This document shows positions 55,424 through 64,000 of a stretch of 64,000 nucleotides of DNA, in pieces. Position numbers and translations under genes: made by a program. The notes below the pieces were generated by a model that was not told the origin of the DNA, did no database searches, and saw nothing but the letters and a program-made list of their open reading frames with translations. Source of the stretch: CAVQAH01 sp963784195 (GTDB taxonomy: Bacteria > Acidobacteriota > Vicinamibacteria > Vicinamibacterales > 2-12-FULL-66-21); assembly GCA_963784195.1 (NCBI GenBank), contig CAWARA010000031.1, forward strand, positions 1 to 64,000, given 5' to 3'. Each line of letters starts with the position of its first letter. Position 1 is the stretch's first letter.

Positions 55424-56365
55424 TCACTTCTTTCGCTTCGAGGCTTCCCACATCAGCTCGAGGCATGGTGCGACGGTGATGCCTCCGGTCCCGTACTCGT
55501 CTGACTCGAACACCGCCATCGAGGACGTAGTCGCCATTCTCGACGAACGAGTTACCCTGCCATTGCGCCGCGACATCGGAGCCGAGAATGTGCGATCGGC
55601 GCCATCACACGACAGGCTGACAAGCACGTCATTTTGAATAGTAAAGGTCAGTGGAAAGTCCCAGTGGCTGGCCAGCGCGGCCCTCCCAGGTCCCATTGAG
55701 GTCGAGATCCTCTGGTGCCACGAACGTGAATCCACCTGGCACCCGTGTCTCTCCCTCCGGACTGACGACCGCGAGGTCCACGTGGCCGGCGTCATGCGGT
55801 GGGGACCGGAACGCCAGGGCCCCCGAGAACGTCACGAAGCTGGTCACCGCCCTGCCATCGAGTTTTACCCAGGTCGCAAAGCTGAATCCCGTGCCGTCAA
55901 TCACGACGAGCGTGCCGCCCGTCGTGATGCCGTTATTGGGTGAAACGGTCTCAATCACCGGCAGACCTGCCGGCGCGAGCTCATAGACGAATCTGCCGGT
56001 CAGTCGAGCAACCTGGCCATCAGGATTGGTCACGACAATGTCCACCGTCCCGGCAGCGTGGATTGGCGCCATGACGATCAGGAGCGTCTCTGTTGCCTCG
56101 ATCACGATTGCTGGCGTGTCTCCAAACGTCACCGCTGCGTCACGATGGATTTGGTGGCCAACGATTGTGACTGGCGTAGGCGACGACCGTGGCCACCTTG
56201 TTTGGGCTCACGCCCAGGAGGAGTGAGCGGCAGCGGCTGCGTCGGCAACGGGGTGGGTGTTCTGGTTGGGGCAAATGGGGCTTGCCGATCGTGACAGCCA
56301 AGCGCGGTTGCACCAAATCCCAACAGACCGACAAGAACAACGCGCGCAGGCGTGTGGTTGAACAT
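55424..56365 (-). CDS. IPT/TIG-domain lipoprotein, frameshifted
   Basis: From ATG 56365 the product has a lipoprotein signal (VVLVGLLGFGATALGC), a Pro/Thr linker (PTRTPTPLPTQPLPLTPPG) and two TIG domains: one ending VDIVVTNPDGQVARLTGRF and one with VIETVSPNNGITTGGTLVVI and VDLAVVSPEGETRVPGGFTF. A C-terminal beta domain begins LNGTWEGRA. Frame changes lie near 56170, 55660 and 55570; the last segment ends LELMWEASKRKK at 55424. It is a surface or periplasmic lipoprotein, probably a binding or scaffold protein. Confidence 0.75.
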
Positions 56366-56485
56366 GTCATGGCTCCTCATCAAACAGTGGGTGATGCGCC
56401 GCGGTTTGGCGATGGAGAGGACATGAAGATGGGCTGAGGGTTTTCTGAACTCCTAAACCATTGAGCCGCCAGGTATTGCAATAGA

Positions 56486-58509
56486 ATGAAGACCCCGATG
56501 TCGGACCGTCCATCGTCTCGCGCGCTGCGGTTCGGTGACTTCGAGCTCGACGTCCCGGCCTACGAGCTGCGCAAGCGAGGGCGCGCGGTCAAACTCGAGC
56601 GGCTCGCGATGGACCTGCTGATCCTGCTCGTCGAGGAGCGGGATCGACTCATCCCACGAAACGAGATCGTCGAACGGCTGTGGGGCCCCGACGTGTTTCT
56701 CGAGGTCGACGCCAGCGTCAACACGTTGGTCCGCAAGCTCAGGCGAGTGCTTGGCGACGCGGTGGAGCACCCCCGGTTCATCCAGACGGTGCAGGGCAAG
56801 GGCTATCGATTCATTGCCACGGTCGAGACCACGTTTCCAATCGGAGGCGGACCTCAAATCGAGACGTCCGCGCCGGCAGCGATCCGGACCATCGCCGGAG
56901 CGGGCGACGTGGCGGCGACGGAGCGTGACCCGGCGGCTGCGGATCGCGATCCGTTGCAGCGTTCAAAGCCGAGTCCGATGCCATTTGCGCTACCGGGTCT
57001 CTCCGGCCGGCAGCGCGTCGCCGCCAATGTGGCGCTGCTCGTGCTCAGCGTCTTGATCGATGCTCGGCGCGCGCACGGCGTGGAGCCGGCTTCACCAGAA
57101 CAGAGTGGAGAACCCGCCACGCGTCGCGGTGATGCCTTTCGAGAACCTCACGGGTGATCCGGATCGGGAATACGTCGCCGACGGCGTCACCGAAGAAACG
57201 GCCGCGTCGCTGGGCCAAATCATCGATTCGACGCAGGCGATGGTCATCGGACGCGTCTCGACGAAGGGCTATAAAGGAACCAGAAAATCGGTGGCAGAGA
57301 TCGGACGGGAGCTGTCAGTCGCGTATCTGATCGTCGGTACGATTCGAGCTGAAAATCAGCGGTTGCACATCACCTCGAACCTCATTCGTGTGGAGGACCA
57401 GGTGCAGGTGTGGTCGCACTCCTGCGATCGCGAACCAGTCAGCATGCTCGCGATGCAGCAGGAGCTGGGCGCTGCAGTTGCGGAGGAAGTGCGGCTGCAG
57501 CCTGTCGCCAGACCGTCTCGACGCCCTGGCCCGCCGGCAGACGCAGAATGCCGAGGCCTACGACTTGTATCTGAAGGGCCGTTATCTCTGGAACCAGCTC
57601 ACGCCGCCGACGACGAAGCGCGCGATGGAGGCGTATGGGAGGGCAACGGCATTGGATCCGAACTATGCGCTTGCGTGGTCGGGGATTGCCGACGCCCTCA
57701 CCACCGGTCCAATCATGGGAGACGCCGATCCGCGCGCGGTCCAGGGACCAGCACGCGACGCGGCCGAGCGCGCGCTCAAGGCCGGCAACATGCTCGCCGA
57801 GCCGCACACGTCGGCGGCCGTCCAGAAGTTCTTCCTCGAATGGGACTGGCGCGGCGCGGAGGCTGGTTTCCGACGGTCGATCCAGATAGATGGCAGTTAC
57901 GCGATGGCTCACAGGATGCTCGGCGTGGTCCTCTCACATGGTGGGCGCCACAACGAGGCCCGAGCCGCGATCGCTCGCGCGAAGGTGCTCGAGCCTTCGT
58001 ACGCGATGAATCACGCATTGTCGGCAATGGTCGAGTTTCATGCGGCGGACATGCCGGCTGCCGTGATCGACGCGCAACGGGCGTTCGTGTACGAAGCTGA
58101 TTTCTGGATTGCCAACTATCATCTCGGCCAGGCGTACGAACAGCAGGGGCAGAACGATCGTGCGATGGCGGCGCTGGAATCGTCCGCGCGCGGTTCGATG
58201 CACGGCAACAGCAAGCCGCTGTCCGTCCGGGCTTATCTTCTGGCGAAGATCGGGCGCACAAGCGAAGCACGTCAGGTCCTCGGCGCCTTCGACGAGCGCG
58301 CCGCGACCCGTTATGTTCCCCCGTACGCGCGGGCGATGGTCTATGCGGGTCTCGGCGATCGAGATGCCGCGTTCGAATGGCTCGAGAAGGCGTTCGAGGT
58401 CCACGACGTGCACCTGGTGTTTCTTCCGGTCGATCCGAAGTGGAATCCGCTTCGACAGGATCCGCGCTTCATCAGCCTTCTCCGCCGCTGTGCCTTTCTC
58501 GGATCCTGA
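56486..58509 (+). CDS. CadC-like winged-helix regulator with TolB-like and TPR domains, frameshifted
   Basis: Residues 10-110 form an OmpR-type winged helix (LRFGDFELDVPAYELRKRGR, AVKLERLAMDLLILLVEERD, VDASVNTLVRKLRRVLGD, GYRFIATVE) with no receiver. A hydrophobic segment (VAANVALLVLSVLID) near residue 185 is a likely membrane anchor. After a frame change near 57120 a TolB/FlgO-like domain follows (VAVMPFENLTGDPDREYVAD), and after another near 57530 a TPR region (AEAYDLYLKGRYLWNQLTPP, YHLGQAYEQQGQNDRAMAAL) ends at 58509. It is a membrane-bound one-component regulator; targets unknown. Confidence 0.85.
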
Positions 58510-58548
58510 CCCTTGGAGGAAAACGAGACGCCTGGCCGGCCCAGTCGC

Positions 58549-61357
58549 TCACCGGGGCAGATTGAATCTGACGCCGAGCATGGCGCGGCGCGGATCCACG
58601 AACACCGTCGGCTGGCCGAAACTCGCGCTGAATAGATTGTCCGTGGCCAGCGCCTCCTCGGCTGCATCGTCGAGCAGATTCAGAACATCCACGAGCACAT
58701 CGATCCGCACGGCGCCCACGCGGATCGGCCGCGAGAGGCGAAGGTCGAGGATCGACTGCGACGACAGCCGTCGCGCTCCTCGCGGTTCGAGCAGCACTCG
58801 CTGATCGCCCTGCGGGAGAACGATCTGCGCCGTTGCCGCCCAGGGCTTGCCGCTGAACCATTGCCAATTGGCCGCAACCTGCAGCCCGGTGTGCGGGATG
58901 TCCACGCTGCTCATCAACCGGAAAATGTGGGGCCGATCGTTCGGCATCAGCCCGCGGGCGTTGGTGAGATCGTTTGGATCGCGCCCGAAGGTAATGGGTT
59001 GCGGAGGCGCGACAGTGCTGGCTTGGGGAGCGGCGGCCGCCGCGCCGCTGGACGCCTGCAGCCCCGACACTCGCGAGAACGTATACGAGCCAAAGGCCTG
59101 CCAGCCGTTGGATCGGCGCTTCTCGACGACCATGGCCAGGCCGTTGTACCGCAGGGAGTAGTCGTCAGGATTGGTCAACAGGTAGCGCGGTGCGTTGCGG
59201 CCGTTGACGAGCACGAAGACAGGCAGGCTGCGGCCGTCCGGAAGCACCCGCGTCTCTTCACGATATTGACCGCCGACGTCGGTCCATCCGATGAAGTTCG
59301 CACCATCCTTGTGGACGTACACGAACGCCAGCGCCACCCGGCGGCCGACCTCGCGATCTATCCCGACGGAGTATTCATCGGTGCGCGGCGCACGCGTTGC
59401 GCGATCGAACAGCAGGTTGATTCTTGGATCCACGATCGAGACGGGACGCGTGTAGTCACCGGTGATCGGATCGTAGCTATTCGTCCTGATCGTGCTGACG
59501 CCGGGATGAAACGGCGCCAGCTCTCCGGTCAGGACTCCCTGGCTGAACCGGCCGTAGCTGGCTCGGAACATCGTCCGGCCGTCGCCGGTCAGCTTCCCTG
59601 TGAGACCGAGCCGCGGCGACACGATGTTCCAGGTGTACATCGTTCCCAGGCCTTGGACGACGGCGTCGAGCTCACGGTTTTGAGAATCGAGTGCGGTGAG
59701 GTCCTGGCTGATGGCGCGGTGGTGATCGACACGTACGCCCGCGTTGATCGTCAGCCGGTCTCCAATCGTGATGGCATCGGTCGCGAACGCGGCGGCCGTC
59801 ACAAAGGCGCCGCCTTCCAGGGACGGATCGCGCCACACGGCCTGGAATGGCTCTCCGCCGCTGTCGATGAACCTGACGCCGGTCGGCGTGAGAGTCTGCG
59901 CGTCGTGGTTACCCTGCTCGATCTGCACGCCCGTCTTTCCATTGGTGATCGGCTCCAAGAAATCCCGGTCTGTAGTGATTGATCAGCGCCTTGACGGAGG
60001 TGCGGCGGATCGTCAGGTTGCCAAACTGCGATGGCGCATCGCTCGTTACTCCTGTAAGGCGATCGAACCGACTCGGCGTGGTGGTGTCGCCCGTGCTCGG
60101 TTCGCCCTCCTGCGAGTAGACGAAACGTCCGACCCGGACTTCCCAGACAGTGTTGGGCGACAACGTGTGCGACAGATGCCCGAAGGTAATGGCTGGCACC
60201 GATGCGTGCGTCCGAGCGGTCGCCTCGAGCGGAGTCACGCGCGTGGGCCTGACGGGGTTGACCCAATACTCGTGATGCAGGCTTTGCACGAGCTGCAGGC
60301 TGGGAGCGAGTCTCCAGGTGAGCTTGGCGAACGACTTGTTCTGCTCGTAGATCCGCGGGAGCGCAGGGTCGGTGCCCGGTTGACTGTCGTAGTCACGAAG
60401 GTACTGGTACCCGCCGAAGAACCAGAGCCGCTCACGAACCACCGGGCCTCCGACGCTTCCCGTCAGATCGCGATAGCGGACTCGCTCGTAGCCCGTCCGA
60501 TCCGTCGACGGCGCGGGCAACGGCATCACCACCGGCTGGCTGGTCAGGCTGGCGGTCTGTGCGTAGTAGGAGGCGTCGAACAGAAAGCGCGCGCTTCCCT
60601 GTTTCGTGATCACGTTGATGACAGCGCCCTGGACGTTGCCGAACTCGGCGGAGGCGCCGATGGATTGCACGTGCACTTCCTGGATGAAGTCGACGCCAGG
60701 CTCCGCCCGGGCGACGCCATTGCACGGACAGGTGTTGTTCATCCCGTCGAAGAGAAACTGGTTCTCGTTCGTGCCCGAACCGAATGCCGAGACCGTGGTC
60801 GCCGCCGTGCCACTCGACGGTGACGTCGGTGACGTCGGCGACAGACCTGGCGCCGCTCTGACGAAGTCGAACATGCTCGCTCGACGCGTGGGGATCGTGC
60901 TGAGATCCTCAGGGCCGAAGCGCGTGCCGAATCCAGGATTGCGCGCGTCGATGCGGGAGTCCGCCCCTTCGACCACAATCGCTTCCGAGAGCCCTGACAG
61001 CTGGAGACGAACCGTTCGCTCGAGGGTGCCGCCGGCGGTGATGTGCAGATCGTCCTGGCGCCAGCTCGCGAATCCCTGATGCTCGATCTCGAGCACGTAG
61101 ATTCCGGGAGGCAGCAACAGGAATCGCAGCTGGCCCTTCTCGTTCGTGGTCTGCGACTGAGCGCCGATCAACGCGGAGGAGCTGATGCGAACCTGAGCGC
61201 CGGCAATCGCGCCGCCGTGCTGGTCCTGGACGGTTCCGATAAGGGCACCGGCTACGCCTTGCGCATCAACCGGGCGGGGCAGGAGAAGAGATGCGGCAAC
61301 AACACACCAGGTGAAGCGCTGGTGCCTCGGCGTCGAAGACTTTGGCCCGACGCTCAT
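58549..61357 (-). CDS. second Oar-like TonB-dependent receptor, one frameshift
   Basis: About 935 residues from about 61357: a signal peptide (VVAASLLLPRPVDAQG), a carboxypeptidase-regulatory domain (LIGTVQDQHGGAIAGAQVRI), a plug with VEGADSRIDARNPGFGTRFG, FLFDGMNNTCPCNGVARAEP and GNVQGAVINVITKQGSARFL, and a barrel ending RRAMLGVRFNLPR. A frame change lies near 59950. It is divergent from a ROK regulator gene, which suggests control of receptor expression by a sugar signal. It is shorter than the receptor at 51577. Confidence 0.9.
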
Positions 61358-61604
61358 ATGGCGCCGCTTCCACCTGGTTGACCGGCAGGATTGCGTCCGG
61401 CGTGGATCGCGTTCCCCAGGTCCCTGCGCTGGCTGCGTTGTGGCAGCCTACCACGCGGATCGCCTTTTTGCTTGACGAACTCCTTCCGGCTGGCGTAATT
61501 TGTCCCGCGAAAGAACAATACAAGCTTCTCAGGTCGTCTGTTCCAGGGGAAATATCACGGGCGCTCCACTCGTGAATGCTCGAAACAGCCACGGACGTCC
61601 CTAT

Positions 61605-61625
61605 TTAGTCCCATCAAAGTACTAA
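61605..61625. promoter_or_regulatory. inverted repeat overlapping the ROK regulator start
   Basis: TTAGT (61605-61609) and ACTAA (61621-61625) form a 5-11-5 inverted repeat that overlaps the ATG of the ROK gene. It is a possible autoregulatory site. Confidence 0.3.
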
Positions 61626-62851
61626 TGAAGCGCCTGGATTCGGCCAAATTCGAAGTGGCAACCCGCGGGACCTCCCGCGAGATCAACAGCCGCATCGTCT
61701 TGAACCTTGTCCGCGCCCACCAGCCCATCTCGCGCGCGGACCTGGCTCGCACGATGGACGTGCGCCGCGGTGTCGTCACGCTCATCGTCAACGACCTGCT
61801 CAAACGAAAACTGCTCGTGGAGGGGGCGACGGGCGAGGCCGTACGCGGCCGCAAGCCCACCTTCCTCTATATCAATTCCCGGCACCGCGCCGTCGTCGCC
61901 GTCGACATCCGCGCGAGCGAGACGTATCTGCTGCTCGCCGACCTGCTCGGCAAGGCCATCAGCGGGGTGATTGCGTTTCGCACCGACCGTGATCCGAAGC
62001 AGCTGACGGCGACACTGGCGGAGCGGATCAAGCGGTTGCTCGCGGAACACCCGGACATCGAGGAATGCGAGGGCATCGGGGTGGTCGTGCCCGGCATGGT
62101 CGAGCACTCGAGCATGCGCGTGCTTCATGCGCCCACCCTCGGCTGGCGCAACGTGTCGCTGCGCGAGCAGCTGTCGACAGCGACTGGGCTTCCTGTGCAG
62201 ATCGAGAACTCCGGGCGCGCGTGCGCGCTCGCGCAGATGTGGGCGACGCGCAACAGCCCGACGCCTCCGGTGGGCGACCTCGTATTCGTCAGCGTCTCGG
62301 ACGGCGTTGGTGTCGGCGTGATCATCCAGGGCGATGTGCTGCGCGGCCGTCACAACATCGCCGGCGAGTTCGGTCACGTGCCGCTCTCGCTCGACGGTCC
62401 TCGCTGTTCGTGCGGGGCCAACGGATGCTGGGAAGCGTACGTCTCCAACCGGGCCACGCTGGCGCGGTACTTCGGACGCCCGGTCGCGGCGGCGAACGGC
62501 ATCGAAGACGTCGCGCGGGCGCAGTTCACTGTCGAGGACCTGATTGCCCGCGCGCGCGCCAACGACGCCAAGGCGGTTGCCGCCATCGAGGCGACTGGCC
62601 GCTATCTCGGGCTCGGTCTGGCGTCGGTCATCAACGCGCTGGATCCGGCACGTGTGTTCATCGGCGGCGAGATCACGCTCGCCTGGGATCTGATCGAGGG
62701 CACCGTGCGATCGGCGCTCGCGGAGCGCGCGCTGACCTCGGCGGCGGCCGAAACAGAAATCCGGCCGGTTGCCGCGACGGAGTACCCGCGCCTGAAAGGC
62801 GCGGCCGCGCTCGTCGCGGCTCCGGCGTTTGCGGCGTCGGTCGTGGCCTGA
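61625..62851 (+). CDS. ROK-family transcriptional regulator (NagC/XylR type)
   Basis: The 408-residue product has an N-terminal winged helix (INSRIVLNLVRAHQPISRAD, MDVRRGVVTLIVNDLLKRKL) and a ROK sugar-kinase-like domain with VVAVDIRASETYLLLADLLG, IENSGRACALAQMW, GDLVFVSVSDGVGVGVIIQG, the sugar-binding AGEFGHVPL and the zinc motif CSCGANGCWEAYVS. It is intact. Members sense a sugar or sugar phosphate and control transport and catabolic genes. Its neighbours are a divergent TonB receptor and downstream iolB and cupin genes, which are the likely targets. Confidence 0.92.
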   Translation: MKRLDSAKFEVATRGTSREINSRIVLNLVRAHQPISRADLARTMDVRRGVVTLIVNDLLKRKLLVEGATGEAVRGRKPTFLYINSRHRAVVAVDIRASETYLLLADLLGKAISGVIAFRTDRDPKQLTATLAERIKRLLAEHPDIEECEGIGVVVPGMVEHSSMRVLHAPTLGWRNVSLREQLSTATGLPVQIENSGRACALAQMWATRNSPTPPVGDLVFVSVSDGVGVGVIIQGDVLRGRHNIAGEFGHVPLSLDGPRCSCGANGCWEAYVSNRATLARYFGRPVAAANGIEDVARAQFTVEDLIARARANDAKAVAAIEATGRYLGLGLASVINALDPARVFIGGEITLAWDLIEGTVRSALAERALTSAAAETEIRPVAATEYPRLKGAAALVAAPAFAASVVA

Positions 62852-62873
62852 CAGTCACCATTCGCGTGTGCAG

Positions 62874-62893
62874 CGCGGCTCTTTAGAGCCGCG
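62874..62893. terminator. GC-rich hairpin between ROK gene and iolB
   Basis: CGCGGCTCT and AGAGCCGCG form a perfect 9-bp stem around TT. It lies 23 bases after the ROK stop and 33 bases before the iolB start; no T run follows. Confidence 0.5.
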
Positions 62894-62925
62894 CGGGGAC
62901 ATGTTTGGCAAATCTCGGAGGGGTC

Positions 62926-63759
62926 ATGAGTACGGAAGCGTTGGCGGCGGCCGGTTGTGTGGTTCGGAATACCGCGGCGAAGAAGGGCCGGAATCGTTCG
63001 GTTGCGCCCGGCACGACGTCTGCGAAGCACCTGCACTACGGGCGAATCATTCTCGACCACGGCCAGGACGCCGTTCGGTTCGCAACAGAGACGCTCGAGA
63101 CCGGCCTGATCTGTCTCAAAGGCAGCGCAACCGTCGTCGTGGACGGGGCACCGTATCAGCTCGGACGCTTCGACTCGATCTACGTGCCGCGTGACAGTCA
63201 GATCGAGATCACGCCCGGATCGAGTGGATGCGATATCGCCGAGATTGCCGCACCGGTCTCACGGCGGCACCCCGTGCAGTTCATCGCGTTTGCTGACGTG
63301 CAGAAGGACTCCGGCCTGCACTTCGAGGCCGGCGGTCCATCCGCGCGCCGCGAGCTGAACGTGTTGCTCGGCAAGAACGTGCAGGCAGGCCGAATCCTGG
63401 CCGGCGTGACGTTCAGTCAGCCAGGCAACTGGACGTCGTGGCCGCCCCACGAGCATGCCGCGATGCTCGAGGAAGCCTATCTGTATATCGAGATGCCGCC
63501 GCCGTCGTTCGGCGTGCAGCTGGTCTACACCGACACCAGGGAACCGGAGGTCGCGACGATCGTGCGCGAAGGGGACGTCGTCCTCATGCCCGCCGGTTAT
63601 CACCCCAACGTCGCGGCGCCCGGCGGATCGATCAACTTCGTCTGGATGATGGCGGCGCATCGTGAGGATGCCGATCGTCAGTTCGGTGTCGTGAACGTGC
63701 AACCCGATTTCGCGTCGACAGGCTCGGGACTCGATCCCGGTAAAGCGGAGCGCAAATGA
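62926..63759 (+). CDS. iolB: 5-deoxy-glucuronate isomerase IolB
   Basis: IolB converts 5-deoxy-D-glucuronate to 2-deoxy-5-keto-gluconate in inositol breakdown. From ATG 62926 (GGAGG upstream) the bicupin protein of 277 residues shows ETGLICLKGSATVVVDG, FDSIYVPRDSQIEITPGSSG, and in the second half NWTSWPPHEHAAMLEEAYLY with the metal-binding His and Glu, and VLMPAGYHPNVAAPG. No other iol genes are visible before the window ends. The stop overlaps the next start by ATGA. Confidence 0.88.
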   Translation: MSTEALAAAGCVVRNTAAKKGRNRSVAPGTTSAKHLHYGRIILDHGQDAVRFATETLETGLICLKGSATVVVDGAPYQLGRFDSIYVPRDSQIEITPGSSGCDIAEIAAPVSRRHPVQFIAFADVQKDSGLHFEAGGPSARRELNVLLGKNVQAGRILAGVTFSQPGNWTSWPPHEHAAMLEEAYLYIEMPPPSFGVQLVYTDTREPEVATIVREGDVVLMPAGYHPNVAAPGGSINFVWMMAAHREDADRQFGVVNVQPDFASTGSGLDPGKAERK

Positions 63760-64000
63760 GCACACCCGATTCCGTTCTCGACTTCCAGCATCGAGACTGG
63801 ACCACGGTTCCCGTCGAACAGATCGCCGAGGGCATCGAACGGCAGATGGTCTGGGGCGATCGGCTGATGGTCTGCCGCCTGCGGATAGCGCCCCACGTGG
63901 TGACGGCGGTGCACTCGCACGCGCACGAGCAGATCACGCTGGTCGAGCGCGGGCGTGCGCTCTTCACCATCGAGGGGCGTGAACGCATCGCGTCGGCGGG
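63756..64000 (+). CDS. cupin-domain protein, cut by the window end
   Basis: The frame from ATG 63756 overlaps the iolB stop and runs to the window edge. It encodes TVPVEQIAEGIERQMVWGDR, then the cupin motif VVTAVHSHAHEQITLVERGR and ALFTIEGRE. The His pair and Glu would bind a metal. The small sugar-related cupin is probably part of the same catabolic operon as iolB. Incomplete at its C-terminus. Confidence 0.85.
   Translation, partial: MSTPDSVLDFQHRDWTTVPVEQIAEGIERQMVWGDRLMVCRLRIAPHVVTAVHSHAHEQITLVERGRALFTIEGRERIASA

Noticed and set aside
58861..59982. 373-codon plus-strand frame opposite the second TonB receptor
   Set aside because: It is antisense to a clear beta-barrel and lacks any motif.

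Overview
The window reads as a GC-rich chromosomal segment of an Acidobacteriota bacterium, most likely class Vicinamibacteria. This rests on the family mix: Oar-like TonB receptors with a carboxypeptidase-regulatory N-terminal domain, a serine/threonine kinase and a winged-helix protein each carrying TolB/FlgO-like plus TPR modules, DUF2092 and DUF4126 proteins, IPT/TIG lipoproteins and many small secreted proteins. No rRNA, tRNA or CRISPR was seen. About half of the recognisable genes change reading frame inside a conserved domain, often several times. This looks more like residual insertion/deletion error in a long-read or metagenomic assembly than wholesale gene death, so many entries below are one gene spread over two or three frames.

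Layout. 0-12 kb: glycine-rich secreted protein, DUF421 and DUF2188 remnants, an Omp85-type barrel followed by a secreted protein with a protein-kinase-like catalytic signature, SurE, a MOSC-reductase-ferredoxin fusion, a luciferase-like oxidoreductase divergent from a MarR-YceI operon. 12-23 kb: a PAS/GAF histidine kinase with two response regulators, a cupin, a broken hydrolase, a metallo-beta-lactamase-fold hydrolase, glycogen debranching enzyme, a MerA-like flavoprotein with DUF4126. 23-28 kb: a very long kinase-TolB-TPR-TolB-TPR gene and an IS5 remnant, bracketed by oppositely oriented arrays of an 8-bp repeat, then a membrane SpoIIE phosphatase. 29-39 kb: phosphodiesterase-like secreted protein, DUF1697, PhoB-like regulator preceded by seven GGTTCA repeats, AraC regulator, an IS3 scar inside a direct repeat, and several secreted proteins.

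39.5-51.2 kb is the most interesting part. A collinear arsenic-resistance operon (arsR, aquaglyceroporin, metallophosphatase, marR, arsN, flavoprotein, MFS exporter, and a separate 61-residue Cys-rich peptide) lies divergent from arsC. arsC runs convergently into a phosphate-uptake operon (porin, pstS, pstS, pstC, pstA) that has no pstB beside it. At least four of the ars products end in Cys-Cys tails. marR and arsN share a near-identical 20-bp site that abuts their start codons, and for marR it overlaps a strong sigma70-type promoter, implying nearly leaderless, self-regulated transcripts. Arsenate enters through phosphate transporters, so the two operons plausibly serve one problem: taking up phosphate while disposing of arsenate.

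51.5-64 kb: two TonB-dependent receptors, a TIG lipoprotein, a CadC-like winged-helix/TPR regulator, and a ROK regulator followed by IolB and a cupin gene that runs off the window end.
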